From: Coriaria nepalensis
Lineage: Eukaryota; Streptophyta; Magnoliopsida; Cucurbitales; Coriariaceae
Reading direction: 5' to 3'
Length of the DNA: 64,000 bases
Assembly: GCA_027186245.1 (NCBI GenBank)
Contig: CP114488.1
Span: forward strand, 10,335,501-10,399,500
Part shown: in pieces, positions 1-13,400 of the stretch
Layout: each line of letters opens with the position of its first letter
Position numbering within the stretch: the stretch's first letter is position 1
Made by a program: the position numbers and the translations under genes
Notes under the pieces: generated by a model
Database searches by the model: none
What the model saw: the letters and a program-made list of their open reading frames with translations, nothing else
What the model was told of the DNA's origin: nothing

Positions 1-577
1 GATGAATCCAATGCCCTTTTTTCCTTCTTTTTTTCCCCCATTTTTTTTTTAAATATAGATCAAAACAATTAATAGTCGGATATTAGAGAAAATGCTATGC
101 CATGCAGTCACGTAGGTTCATGATTTGAAAATTATCGAAATTTTTAGGTGGATCTATTCATATTAAGTATATATATAATTGATATAATATGAAATTAATA
201 TAAACGGTTGAAATCGATCGGTTTATTACATACACAATCCGTATATGATAGAAAATGATTCTCTATCACTTTGGCAGAATATTAATTACAAGAGCACCAA
301 TCAATTTGTAAGAGAGGCGAATGAATGCTAATTACGGTAGAAACTTATTGAGAATATTATCTAAAAGTGAATATTTAGAAAGCTAGTATATAAGAAAAAT
401 AAGTCATATTTCTTATACTATATTACTGTAAAAATTTGGATTTTCATCTCGAGTTGATCCATATTTTTTATATACTAGTTTTCTAAGCGTTACATTTTAA
501 ATATGAGATATAATATTTTTAACACACCTCTTCATATATAACGTTACTTTGAGCCTATACATAGACTTTTTTATATG

Positions 578-952
578 GATGATGCGAAACAAGTGTAATA
601 GTTAGTCCAATCATGTGTTGAACATGGCTTTGATACTATATAAAATTTGAGCTTCCATTTCAAAACCATTACCAATGAGATGAGTTAGCACATTTTTCTA
701 GTAATGACACAGAGCATGTGTAATGGTTAGTCCAATCATGTATTGAACATGACTTTGATATCATGTAAAATTTGAGCTTTCATTTCAAAACCATTGGCAA
801 TAAGAGGAGCTAGCCCATCTTTCTAATAATGATGCGGAGCACGTGTGCTAGCTAATTTAATCACGTGTTAAACCTGTCTATGATATTATGTAAATTTTGA
901 GCTTCAATCTCAAAATCAATTGACAATGAGAAGAGTTAGCTCATCTTTCTTT
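578..952. repeat. Three-copy tandem repeat, period about 125 bp
   Basis: Three imperfect copies start near 578, 703 and 828. Each carries the same landmarks in order: a GATGCGG/AGCACGTGT-like start, TTAGTCCAATCATGTGTTGA, an AAATTTGAGCTTCCATTTC-like stretch, and AAAACCATTGGCAATGAGA. Copy 3 is the most diverged. No open frame spans the array. It resembles widely dispersed plant intergenic repeats, but I cannot assign it to a transposon family. Confidence 0.8.
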
Positions 953-1294
953 TATACTAATTTCTCAAATATTTCGTTTCAGATGTAAGATATAATATTA
1001 TTAACAAACATGAATAAATTAATAATTTTGATTAAATAATAATTTTTTAATCACAATTTAAAAATAAAATATTCAATTTTTTTAATAATTTAATATTTTA
1101 CTAAATTAATAGATTTAATTAATACAATCGTATTAATTAATCAGATTTTACTGTAATTTAGACTAGAATGCTATAAATCCTATTTAACCCCACTGTGCCC
1201 TCGCTAATGAGCCATGATCCTCAAAACACAAGAATAGATATCGTATATATATATATAACAAAGGGCATGAGTGCTGCACACTGCATTGTGTCTT

Positions 1295-1363
1295 GAAAAA
1301 AAGAAAAGAAAAGAAAAGAAAAGAAAAGAAAAGAAAAGAAAAGAAAAGAAAAGAAAAGAAAAG
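1295..1363. repeat. AAAAG microsatellite
   Basis: About thirteen almost perfect tandem AAAAG units. They lie in spacer DNA and are probably length-polymorphic. Confidence 0.95.
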
Positions 1364-1937
1364 TTAGATGGCTAGCACTAGCACGAATGAATTACCCAGA
1401 AGGAAAATTGCCGTAAAAAACACGACTTTAAAAATGCTAAAATCGAAGATCCGGGAAAAACTAGATATAGTTTTGAAGAAAGAACTAGATTGATATTAAT
1501 CAACCTGGTTTAGGAAAAAAAAAAAAAAAGATAATAATGAAATGTTCGGTTCGGTTTAACAGAAGGCAAAACCAAAACACAACACAGAAATAGACAGAGA
1601 TATCGGCTTTCCGGAACACATTAATGAAGACCCTGCCGCAAAGACCAGAGGATTCAAGCTAATCTAAACAACAAACACGGAAGAGCAACCTCAAAAATTC
1701 TGTAGTGTACTTGGACATTTTAGTATCATAATCAAACCAACTACGGGAAATTCGACAAAAATAAATAAAAGTGAGATACTAGGATAGCAGTAACAGTCCC
1801 CCTGAAAACTTCAGTCTTCTTTATTGCCAGCAAAAATATTCCCTGCATGTAAGATTCAATCAACAGGATCATTTCTCCTTCAAGAATAACTGATTTCTAG
1901 AGAGGTTAGATAATGATCCTGGCCTCGACAGGCCAAT

Positions 1938-4900
1938 TTATCTTATCTGAGAAGGAGAACAGAGTAATCCTGACGCATCTGCTCCAACAACACCAAGATC
2001 ACAGACAGAGCAAATAATCCCTTCCTGGCTCGGGACAAACCTAGAACTACAATAAGGACAAGACATGTCTTTCTGTCCTCTGTAAATTGGAACATAAGTG
2101 GCCCCACAAATCACGAAAGGGTTTCGGAAATCATAGTTCAGCTGGGTGGCATCAGTCATATTCCTCTCTGCAGCTTGAAGCACTTGCCTTGCCGTCTTTG
2201 CTTGGTTCTCAACTGGTGGGTTGGTTTCAAGCAGCCTCCTGGCAAAGTTGGCAGCTGTAGCAAGATTCTTAGCCTTGTAACAAACTAACATTGCATTTTG
2301 TAAAGCAAGCCTTAAGTGAGGGGTTTGCAGGTTGCAGTGGGTGAAATAAGCAGCTAGCTCTTGTTGCCTTATGGGATCATCTTTCACCTCCCTCCTCTTA
2401 AGCTCCATCTGCAGACCCAGAACGTATTCTTTGACTATTATGATCAGCTCCTTCACCTCGTCTACTTCCCTTCTCGACTCCACAACAATCAAAGGAATTG
2501 TGTGGAGAATGCTAAGAAAGAGGCGAAGAGCCTCAGTGAATTTTCCAGATGTGGTGGCTTTATAACCAGCCTTGAGTTTCTCTTCCAACTGAGAGAAATC
2601 GAAAACAAGCGATGGTGGCCCCCGAACATTTGGGCTAGCAGAGTCGGACCAGCCCCGTTCAACTGAGAGGGATATTACTGGAGCAGATGAAGAGGCCCGA
2701 AGATAGGATTGGCTTCCAGAGTAAATATCAATGAACATAGATTTTAATGGAGCAAAGTTCTTTATCCCAAGTTGCCTATTCAATAATCTCATTGCAGTAT
2801 CAAAATTACCAGCAGCAGCATGTTCTGCAGCAAGAGACGTTTTCTGGATCCAAATCTGATCAACGGGCATTCCAGGAGTGGGGGCCACAAAAACCATACT
2901 ACGATCGTTAGCATAAACCTTTGGAGTGTCTGCTTCAGGAGGGAGCTCCAAATCTTCAAGATCCCATCCCCCTTCTTCCTCATTTTCTTCGCCCACTTCC
3001 CCATCTTCCAGAATCGCTGAAATGTCCCCGTTTTGTAATACATTAACATCAACCATTTCTAGCTCCTCAACCCAATCACCATCAGCAGCCTCATCATCTT
3101 CCTCCACCACACCCCTACCGATATTTTCTAGCCCACCTTCAAATATGCCCTTCACCACTCTCAGAAGTGGCCAATCCCCACCACATATAACAGGTGTAGG
3201 AGGGATCAATAGGGAGGGTACTTTTCCTTTTGGTAAAGAAGGAAGATCATTTCCCAACTCAGCCGCAATCCGTTCAGCAATGTCTTGTAGGCAGTGATTT
3301 GAGGCCATGACATATGCAAGAGGCAAGTGGCCAGAATTCTCCAAGATCTTAATGCGTTCACGAACATCACCAAGATATAAAGAATTATGAAACTGGCCCA
3401 TGACATCATTCTTGACCTCAGCAATTTTAAGCATCTTGGAGAGTTTTTCAATGTTGCCAGTTATGAGATAGAGAAAAGACAATCTTTCAAAGTTTTTAGT
3501 CTTCTGGTAGGCATATTCCACAATACCTGCATTTCCTTGGCGAAGAGCCTCAATTCCCAATCTGTACCAATAATCCTTGTCATCAATGGCAGTAGCTGAG
3601 GCAACTGCAATTTGAATGTTTCCACTCTCAAGAGCCAAGTTAAAGCGGGTCCTTTCATCTTTCACGAAATGAAGAGCGACCTCAGGAAACCCCTTCTGTT
3701 GCAGATAACTAATCATGGCCTGTCCACAAAGCTGAGAGCTTCGTATCATGTTCATGACATTGTCAAACCTCTTCCTCAACAAGGATAGCTTGAAAATGTA
3801 CTCTGTCGCATCAATGGCCATGACCTGGTTTTTTCCATCCCGATCCAAGCAGTAGATATTAGTTCCAGAAATTTTTGTAATGTATATTGGGACATCAAGG
3901 GTTCGAATTATCCCACTATCTCCATTGGGAAGGCAGTACTTAATATGGTTCAAAGTCGAATAGATGAAAACACCATTATCATCCCAAGCCCCAGTCTTCA
4001 CACGGATTGTCTCATGGAGGGTGCATTGGTGGACAAGGGTTTTACTTGCTATTACAATGACATGTTTGCTAAGCAAGGCGACACTCTCCATGTCATTGGA
4101 CCAGACAACATACTTCACAAAGGGGGTTTGTAGATCGCCAAGAACAATCCGCTGCTGGAGATCAAAAATAACAACCCTATCCTCTCCCCTACACAACAAA
4201 TTACCAGTTCCAGCATAAAATATTGCATCTGCAGCAATGGGGAGAGCACTCTTTTTGACAACCTCATTCTTGAGATTTTTTATTAAAACTTGATTATTGC
4301 TTTTATCTAGCACAACAAATCTATTTCGAGCTATAAAGACTGCTGATCCCCCAATTCCTCTCTTTGAATCATACACACTATCGCCCCTGCTAATGCTGTC
4401 TTTAGGTATCGAATACAACTCATAGCATCCCCCATCCTGATCAGAGCAGATAAGAACAGCATTTTCTGTTGGACTATAGGAAAGAGTTCTAGGACTCTGA
4501 TTCAAGCCAGTTGAACCAGGTCTGCGAATGGGAACTACTTGTGTGTCTCTTTGAGTTGAAAAATTGTAGAACCGTAAAAACCGGTCCTTTGTATAGAATA
4601 GAGAGTCCCCACTAATAGAAAACGCAGGTCGTTCCCTCTCCAGCTTAAAGACAATCATGCCACTGTCATGACCAGCTGCCAACAGATTCATCTCAGGGTG
4701 AGCGGCAAGAATCCAGAACCGGTCATGCTCACGACGGAATGTCTGAATTCCTGTTCGTTTTGTGGCATCCCACACCCGGATACTTTTATCTTCTGAATTT
4801 GATACAATTATATCCTGTTTAGCATGGAATAAAACACAAGAAACATTATTCATGTGCCCTCTCAACGTGTCTACTTCCCAGGCCTTGGTGTCTGAAAACA

Positions 4901-6220
4901 AAATAAACTCACATTAGATTACTAACCAATAATAGAGAATGCAAAGAAAGATTCATCAGAAATTCTACATCTTTTGGGTTCTCCGTAAGGGATAGATTTG
5001 TATATATTGAACTATAGCCAAACTAAGAATAGTCATTTATCTATCAAATAACACAGCTTCTTACTGATGATAAGAAGAATGAAAGAAGATTTCTACAGAA
5101 ACTAAAACAATGAGTATAACAATAAATTCAGTTAGTTACCATTCATCCGCCACAATTTCACTTGACGATCATCGGCACCCGAGATAATCAGAGGTAAGGT
5201 CGGATGAAATGAAGCCCAGTTGACTCCTCTGTCATGACCTTCCAACACATACTTGACAACAGCATCTACACCCCCAAACAGATCTGTATTCATCTGACTC
5301 AGCCGTAGAAGGTCATCCGCAGGGGACACTGTTTTCTTTCTCAGGGCACCAATGTCCCAAACACGGACTGTCTGATCCAGTGAAGCTGAAACAACAAGGT
5401 CTTCTTTGGGATGGAATGAAGCGCACATAACATAGTGATTGTGTCCCGTCAACACAGAAATGCATGTGCGTGACTGCCAGTTCCATATACGAATGGTCTG
5501 ATCATCACTGGCACTCACAATCCATGGAGACTCATGGTGAAACTGCACAGTGCGGATGTAATCAAGGTGTCCCAGAAGAGTAAACAGACACCTATGTAGC
5601 TTGTAGTTCCACACTTTAATTTTGTAATCATCCCCTGAAAAAAATGCAAATTTTTATTATCTACAACAAATTCCCTATTTTCATGAAACAACCTTGGCAC
5701 AACTCACAAGATCATAACAAAAAGCAGTTGTCATTATGGTTTTTTGTCGCTATTCCTAATTCATCAACTATTTGAACAGGATCCGATTTTAATTTATTTT
5801 CTTCAGGTCAGTTCTTTGCACTCTCAAACAGAGTGTTGCAGACAACACAGAAAATCAATAACCGCCAACAATGAGAAGAGTCCATAATCTTTTGTTCAGA
5901 TCACAGAAACTCTAGCACAATTATCATAAGAAGAACCATGAACACTGACCTGGTAAAGAAGATTTCAAATTACATAATCCAATAAAAAATCTGAAAGTCT
6001 AAGAATGAGCACCTCCGGATACAAAAAGTGGCTGAGATTTATGAAAATGGACGCCACGAACAGGTCCATCATGCTCATCGAATCTGTCAATAAGAGTACC
6101 CATCCTGTAGTCCCATAACTGGATCACACCGCTGTGAAGACTGGCAAGAATCCAGGGCCTCTTAGTGTGGAAACTCAATCCCTTCACTCTATTACTCTTT
6201 GTCTCGAACTTCGTCAACAT
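1938..6220 (-). CDS. Coatomer subunit alpha (alpha-COP)
   Basis: This is the alpha subunit of the COPI coat, which drives retrograde Golgi-to-ER vesicle traffic in the cytosol and on Golgi membranes. The coding exons are 6220-6013, 5634-5140 and 4891-1938. They join in frame to 3657 nt, giving 1218 aa, the normal length for plant alpha-COP. The start is [18 protein letters not shown], typical of the family. WD40 repeats fill the first third (for example [21 protein letters not shown] and DKSIRVWD), forming the N-terminal propeller. An acidic linker ([13 protein letters not shown]) is followed by the conserved coatomer alpha C-terminal domain, with paired CPYC and CSVC cysteines close to the stop. 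The large final exon encodes about 980 residues. All splice sites are GT-AG and no damage is seen. A 300-bp copy of part of its last exon lies upstream at 7395-7692. Confidence 0.97.
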
Positions 6221-7394
6221 CTTCTCCAACTGAATCTCAACGCTGTACCAAATTGATTGCAAACCTTAGCCAATGTCAATAAAAAAAATCATAAACATCC
6301 CACCCCCTCTCTCCAATTTCTGTGTGTTTCAATCAGATCATAAAGGTACCACACTTTACAAAGAAAACAACGCCATGAAAAAGATCAGTTAAGCGATCTG
6401 TCCACTTGGTGGCCAGAAAGTAATTTGAAAAGAAAAGAATTCGACGAATTATATCATGTGGCAGAGAAAAAGGGATTCCTATCAGTTTCCAACGGTTACT
6501 CGGAAACCAAACAGGACTAATCATTCAGCTAGCTAAATGTTAAGACTGCAAATTTGGAAGAGATTAGATCAAAAGACATTGTACCGTATGGCGCTTCACT
6601 CTATTTCTTACACAATCACCCTTAGCAGAAGCACCGTATGGCGCTTGCCTGTAGCACGGAGGTTTAACTGACAAAGAGAGAGAAAATTTAAGAGAGAGAG
6701 AGAGAGAGAGGGGAGATCGGAGATGGAAGAAGAAGAATAAGAGAGAGAACCAAATGGTTTACAGTTCTCTTCTCTCTTGTTAGATCTGGCTTCGTCAATA
6801 CTGTCAATTCAGAGAGACTCAGTAGGGAGATATATGTAATTTCGTTAATCCTAAAAATGAAATTATTATTACTATTATTATTTTTTTCTCTTTATTTCTT
6901 AAAGGAACATCTAAAGAAAAGATATTCTTATCAGATTTGATGACGTTGTACCGGCATAAAACATATACATGAATATATTTATTTGTTTGGTGAAACCATA
7001 AAATTATTTGAAAAATATTTTTTATATATTATGATTCAATTTATAATTATTCATATAAAATTTAAATTATCGTATCATATGTTATATTAATATTATATAT
7101 CTTTTTTACGTTTTGCTGTGAAAACATCTTCCCTAAAACACATTTAACTAATTGATAAAAGGCCTGATCAATGTTCTTTTCAATAAACAAATACAAGAAT
7201 ACCCAAACAGAAGGTAAACAAGAAAAGGGAACCAATACATACATTTCTCCTCAATGATGAAATATCTTTCACCTTTTACTATACCTCTCTGCTGCCAAAT
7301 GGACTTGACTGCAAAAAGAGTTCGTCGATAAACAACTCGTTACCGTATCTGTGACGGAGAACAGTGCAGCCCAGAAGCATATGTCCCAAAGTTG
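6221..7394 (-). promoter_or_regulatory. alpha-COP leader and promoter, then AT-rich spacer
   Basis: A GA-rich tract (about 6690-6740, with a run of AG repeats) is typical of a plant 5' leader and lies about 480 bases above the start codon, so a leader intron is likely. The 14-mer ACCGTATGGCGCTT occurs twice in direct orientation, at 6583-6596 and 6633-6646. The rest, to 7394, is AT-rich spacer without a gene. Confidence 0.5.
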
Positions 7395-7692
7395 ACTGCC
7401 GTAGAAGCTGCCTGGCAAAGTTAGCTGCTGTAGTAAGATTCTTAGACTTAAGTAACAAACTGACATTGCAATTAACAACGCTAGTCTCAAGTGAGGCATT
7501 TGAAGGTTGCAATGAGTGAAGTAAGCAGCAAGTTCTTGTTGTATTATGGGATTGTCTTTCATTTCTCTCCTCTTAAGCTCCATCTGCAAACCCAGAACTT
7601 ATTCTTTGACTATTATGATTAGTTCCTTCACCTCGTCTACTTCCCTCTCCTTTGACTCAGACAACAATCATAGGAATTGTGTGAAGAATGAT
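7395..7692 (-). pseudogene. Partial copy of the alpha-COP last exon
   Basis: This stretch matches about 2230-2510 of the alpha-COP gene almost base for base, in the same orientation. The minus-strand frame still reads MELKRREMKDNPIIQQELAA and then [16 protein letters not shown], next to [20 protein letters not shown] and [16 protein letters not shown] in the intact gene. Small indels break the frame after CHL-like residues, and the [20 protein letters not shown] counterpart is in a different frame. It has no start, no other exons and no propeller. It is a dead fragment left by local duplication. Similarity fades on both sides, so the ends are approximate. Confidence 0.9.
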
Positions 7693-7939
7693 AATTGTAA
7701 ACTATCACCTTATTACATGAGTCTTAAAATATATATGATGTCATAAACCTGGGATCAATTGAAGATTGTACTGATATTAATGTGCAAAGTGAAAACTCGG
7801 GCACAAAGAAGCATACAATTTACAAGCTATAAATGAGGCATTTTGGAAGAACATGTATGTTTATTTTACATTCGATTAGGGGGGGAAAATAAGCTCTTCT
7901 TTTGCCATTTTGCAAGCCAATATGAACTGGTTATGTATC

Positions 7940-9787
7940 TTACTGTCTCTTGCCCTGAAGCACTTGGACAATTTCATCTGTTCTCGATTCGATGCCTTTC
8001 AGATACTCGGTAAGCACACGCTGCTGGTAAGATCCTCCCTCCTAAGAGAAGACGATAAATCAAGACAGACGAAAAATGTGTAGGAAAATAAGATACTCAC
8101 AAAAAGACCCAAGAGAGAAAGAAACAATAATGTCTCACAGTTCTTATCAAAGTCCGCTCGATTCGTTTCTTAATGACAGAGCACAATTCCTCAGGGGAAA
8201 CATCTCCTTTGCCGATTGTTAATCCATCGATCAAAATCTTGTTCCATTCTTCCTCAGGGGCTGCAAGACATTGCATTTTTTTTTTTTTTTTTTTAAATTA
8301 GTTGTTTTGGAGAAGGCGTATTTGCCAAGAATTAGAGGAGGATATATATGCCTCATACCTCTGATTATGGTCTCGAGAAATTCCTCAGCCTTCATAACTT
8401 CATTTCCTGTATGGAAATACACAAATATTGTGAAATAACAAGTCGCAGAAATAAAACAGCTAAACTTCTCCCAAAGAAATTTAAAAAAAAAAATGAACAC
8501 AACGAAAGCAAGATATGTATAGAAGAGCAATAGCACAACAAACCTTGACCATGAGAGACATACATCAAACAAGATGGAAGGATAAACCTCATAGAGAGAC
8601 ATGGCTTTTGATGTTTTTCCTCAAAATTAAGGAGTGAGTGCAGATGTGATACATAAAGTCAGAAAGGATAAGAATACATTTACCTTTCTTTGCATAGCTT
8701 CGCTTAGAAAGAAATCTGGATGCATATAGTTGCAGAACCTTTTGTAACATAGCCTCAAATCCGGGCTTATCTCCATCTTCTTTGGCTTGCAATTGACTAA
8801 TAAAGCAAATTACCAATTATATCACCTTAGAAAACTGTATGTTCGAAACTAAATAATGTCTAATTAGACCACAAAATTCATATCTCATAAATCAGACCAG
8901 AAGCAATGACAAGTAACATGATATTTCTAAAAGTTCTAGACAAAGGCACAATGACATTATAGTTGTAAATTCAGCCAATGGGGAAGAAAGAAATAAAGGC
9001 AGACTACTAAATTGCCGTAGTTGTGCATTAACTTCTGCAAGGAAACCTTCATCTAGTTTTCCTTCTTGTTCCCTTTGGATGATTTCCTAATTATCAGAAA
9101 AATCAATAAACACGATGTGCGTTGTTGAAATAATAGAGATGGGCCCATAACTTTTTCAAGAGAGACTAATAGAGATACCCTTTCCATTAGTTTTAGAGCC
9201 TCAGGATCGCTAGGGGGCCATCGAATCTCTTCCACCTCATTAACAACAGGTTTAAGAACTTCCTTGAGACTATCAGTAGATGACTCTATCTTTTCCTGCA
9301 AAGAGGAGAAATTACATACAATAGGGAAAAAAAAAAGCCTGACTGAAACTTCTATTCAACAGGATAAACATGGTGAAATGGAAAGAGAGGGGGGGGTAGG
9401 TACTTTGGTCTTATGGACAATGCGATCAACTAAGATTAGGCCACCAGTTATCATTCGGGAAAGCATGAACTGAATGAGGGTCAAACCACTTATACAGGAC
9501 TAAAAATTTAACTGACAGGAAAAAAAAGGTGAAAAACCATGCTTTATCATCCTCTGATTTGCATGTATCAGTTCTCGCTGCAAGCCGTATCCAAAAACTC
9601 TCACTGAACGCAAGGATATTTTCCAGAACTAGCTTTTGAAGCTGTCTAAAAAACAAACAATAAAACTGATATAAGCATTTCATCTGATTTGAAGAAGAAG
9701 AAGAAGAAGAGGAACCTGAGGGTAGTGGCGGGAAGTTGAAGCAGAGGAGAGGCATGGAGAATGAGAGGCCAGGAATGAGGACGCCAT
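7940..9787 (-). CDS. Conserved plant protein of unknown function, probably plastid-targeted
   Basis: Nine exons join in one frame to 807 nt (268 aa): 9787-9716, 9641-9543, 9469-9404, 9295-9179, 9086-9008, 8785-8684, 8406-8359, 8260-8139 and 8041-7940. The first 24 residues (MASSFLASHSPCLSSASTSR...) are rich in Ser and Ala and lack acidic residues, like a plastid transit peptide. The rest is mostly charged and helical: SFWIRLAARTDTC, EEIRWPPSDPEALKLMER, QREQEGKLDEGFLAEV, LQLYASRFLSKRSYAKK and APEEEWNKILIDGLTIGKGD. I recognise it as a conserved plant family without a known function (possibly At1g36320-like, from memory) and see no catalytic motif. Two points are odd. The exon 2 donor appears to be GC (AAA|GCATGG). 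The exon 5 donor (TTTA|GTAGTC) is weak and adds one residue compared with what I would expect, so this join is the least certain. Confidence 0.7.
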
Positions 9788-10457
9788 TGTTGAGCTATCG
9801 TAAGGACTGTGGCGGGAAAAGTCGATGAGGACCGTTCGTTCAATTTCCAGCTCTTGAGGCAAAAATCGTTTAGACGATGATATACGTGCCTGCAAACTAT
9901 TGTATACATGCTTTAAGCTTCTACTCCAACGATGGAAAAGAAAGATTTTGGGCTCGAAAGCAGCCAGTTGTTTGTTTTTGAGCTTTATCAAAGCCCAATA
10001 TAATGATCGGCCTAGTGTGGTTTTGAAAAGGAGCTGGTTATTACTTTTATTTTCTTATTAGAAATTTAGAAGCATTACTATTCCACAACCACAACCACAA
10101 CCACAACTAATGATATTTATTACAAGAACAGACTGGACAAAACTACATACTGCCTCGTACTAAATACTAAGCAAAAAGCTTGCATCTAAAACTGTGAGCA
10201 GTAAAAAGTAACGTTTCTTATCTTTCTTTCTTTTAAGCATTCATTTCTCACGTTTTTTTTATTATACAAACCCAGAGATTTGACCGGTACACCTTTGCGC
10301 AATAACACACACCAAACTAATAAAAGAATTGCAATACATAACATATACGAAATGGAATGATCGGGCATGTCAAAGCTCAATGAATTCTCACGGCTTCAGT
10401 AAAAGTAGGCAACCCGAACAATAATGAATTACCTTCACGAAATGGAATGGAACTTGA
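9788..10457. other. Spacer between two minus-strand genes
   Basis: From 9788 to about 9990 lies the probable leader of the unknown plastid gene. The rest holds an ACCACA short repeat (about 10083-10107) and the probable 3' UTR of the kinesin gene. I see no separate gene. Confidence 0.5.
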
Positions 10458-13400
10458 TTAAGGAGTAAATGCAAAGAGCCTATCTGAAATCTTTGTTCGA
10501 CAAACTGGACACTCGCTACAAGCAAGTGAACAAGATTGGCACACTGCAAAATTAGAAGAAAACAGATTGGATTAGAAGCAGATTGGAAGAGGAGCATAAA
10601 ACCCCGATTTTGTGGATATTTAAAATTACGTACTACAAAAATGACGACAGGGGAGAAGAACAGCTGCAGTTGGTGCCCCAAAACATATTTTACACATATG
10701 GGAATTAGCATCTCCATTTTCGGTGTATTTTAGATCTTTTTCCCTTATCTCTTGCATTCGTGCCTGAAAACATAAAAAAGTTTAAAACAAAGGTAACTAA
10801 AATGGGTCACATAATTTGTAAACTAGATCACTCTTTCTCGATCAATTTACATACCTTTAAGCGAACAACCATTGGCTCTTCGGCGTGAGTTTCTTCTGAT
10901 GGTTTTGAAACATCTGAAACATTACTTTCTTCAAGAACCGTAACAACACTATCCCTGTAATCTGTCTTTGGATCACTAATATGTTCTGGTTCATTATCCA
11001 TCTGCTGATCGCTATTTATGGCAGAGACAGCTCCTTCTTTCTTTAACTTAGCAACAAGCACCCACATGTTAGCTAAATCATTTTCCAAAGCCTCTTCCTT
11101 TCTCTTTGCCTCCTCAACCTTTTTCCGATATTCCTCTTGTATAAATTCTTTTTCGGCTAATGCAGCCTCAAGAGCTGACTCTCTTTGTTTTCTTGCCTGC
11201 AATTCCATTTTCAAATCATCCATATCAAGAGTCCATGACTCAAAGTCATCACCTAGTGATGTGGGAATTTCATTAGAACGTCCAGATAGCTTCCCCTTCC
11301 TCCCAGGTTTTATGCCATCATTGTGTTTGCGATTTGCACTGTTAACCATTGAACTTCTAGAATGGGCCAGTTCCCTAGCAGCCAGCAACTCCTTTTCTAG
11401 TTTTGCATTCTGTATTGAGAGCTTGGTTACTTCACCAGCCAAATTCTTAAGCTCAACAGCCGCAGCAGAGGCTAGTTCTTTTGCGTAAGAAGCTTCTTCA
11501 GCTAGTTTTTTATTCTGTATGTTCAATCCACTGTTCTCTTCAGAAAGATGAGTATGTTCCAGCTTTAGCTTCTCATTTGCAATCTCCTGCTCGAACAAAC
11601 AAAAACGTCAAACAGTTTTCTAGTGTAAACATGCATTGACCTAGAGTATAACAGCAGCAAAATGAATTCCATGAGTACTACCGGTCACTCTTCTGGACAC
11701 AAAGAGAAAAAGATGCATTGACCTTGGATTTTCAAAATGAGATGAGAGAAAAATGGCTAAGGTTAAGTTTAAGATTGAATACTAAAAAGCACAGGACCAG
11801 AGATCTAGCACTAAGCCAATCTATAAGCTCAAAAATGGCAGTAATCACCTGTGACTGAATATTCTTTTCTAATTCAGCATATTCTAAGGGTGGACAATGT
11901 TTGGAAGGCATGACTGACTTATCACCAGTGATAGAAGCCAACTGCTGTTCCAGTAGGTTAACTTTGTCTTGCAATTCTTTGTTCTCTGAACACTGCCAAT
12001 GAACAAATACATAATCAATCCCCACATCCCATAGGATGTTAAAGTCAGTATCATGGAAAACCTCAATTCAAATGAAGAGGCTAGCAAAGACATCAACAAC
12101 TGGGAAATTAAAATGCAAACTGTATGGAGGGAAACCGTGAAAATAAATTAAGAAAAACCAAGTCCCTGCCACCTGACCTTATGCTGCAATTGTTCCTGGA
12201 GGATTCGATTATCTGCTGACTTAATCTGCAGCAAGAAAGTTATTGACCAAGTAAGAAAGCTCACAATAAGCTAATATTCTATTCTGCATCCAACATTCAA
12301 TTAGGTTGGACAACTGGAATACAAAAACAGAGATCATTGTGTCAATAGTTCATTTAAATGTCATGGAAATTAGTGTGCCAACGATGTCCTCTAAACATGA
12401 TAACAAGGTGAGACAAGTACTTACGTCCAGCTCAAAACTTTTTTCGTTGCACTGGGTCGTCAATTTCATAACAGTCTGTAATAACACAGAAGGGGTGCCC
12501 AAACTATAAATAAATAAATCAAACCGCAATGAAAGCATGCTGAGGAAGAAAATATTTTCAAGAACAGCGCACCTGCTGCATTTCAACCACTGAAGCATTT
12601 ACAATTGAAGCCTCACCACTTTCATTAATACGCTGTTCTAAAACCCTCATTTGTCTCCTCTTTTCTAGGATTTCATTTTCCAAGTCTTTTATCTGTTTGA
12701 AACAATGAGTCCATCATTAGTCAGATTTACTTTCTAAGGTAGTTGCTTGAAACTCAAGCCTCATAGCTTAAGATAATCAGTGAAAAAGAAAAGGAAAAAA
12801 AAAAAAAGAAGAAGAAGGATTAGAGCAAAGGTAGTTCATGCAAAACTATAACATCTTCAGGGTAGCATGGGAAAAGAGAAATCAACATACACAGTACTTC
12901 AGCTTATCAGTAATTTAACTGCATTATGTACACCAGATACATATGAATGAGAAGATAAGGCTATACGTGGGATTTTGAGCCATCAGTATCATCAACAGAC
13001 TGCTCCACCAAGCGCTTAAGGGTGCTGGTGCTGAATGCAATCTCTCCAGAAAGCACCTTAACTTGCTCAACCAGAAGGTCCATCTGATCTGACATTGTTA
13101 TTCCATCCTACAATCCAATACAGCAAGTACCTTTTCATTTCATCGCTAGAAGTGCCAGTCCATCTAATCGTCATCTTTTTTTTTTTTTGGCCTACATCTG
13201 ATAAGTAAATCATAAAATTAGTAACATTGAAACATACTATTGCCAGTTTTGAACCACTGACGAGATCGCCCACTAGGGTTGATTCAGTAACTGTACTACT
13301 AGCAGATGAAAATTCCTCGTTCACCCTGCTGGAAGATCTTTGGTGTTTAGAATCACAAGACAGACCTGAGGGAAGTATCAAGGCAAGAGATATAGAGTCC

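Larger units (their letters stand above)
1..1937. other. Gene-free left flank and alpha-COP 3' region
   Basis: I see no gene here. The stretch is AT-rich, with frequent stops in all frames. It holds a three-copy 125-bp tandem repeat (578-952) and a pentanucleotide microsatellite (1295-1363). Roughly the last 300 bases before 1938 probably form the 3' UTR of the minus-strand alpha-COP gene; this is inferred from position only. Confidence 0.6.

Noticed and set aside
11018..11488. Plus-strand open frame of 156 codons
   Set aside because: Antisense of the coiled-coil exon of the KIN-7D gene; composition mirrors the coil.
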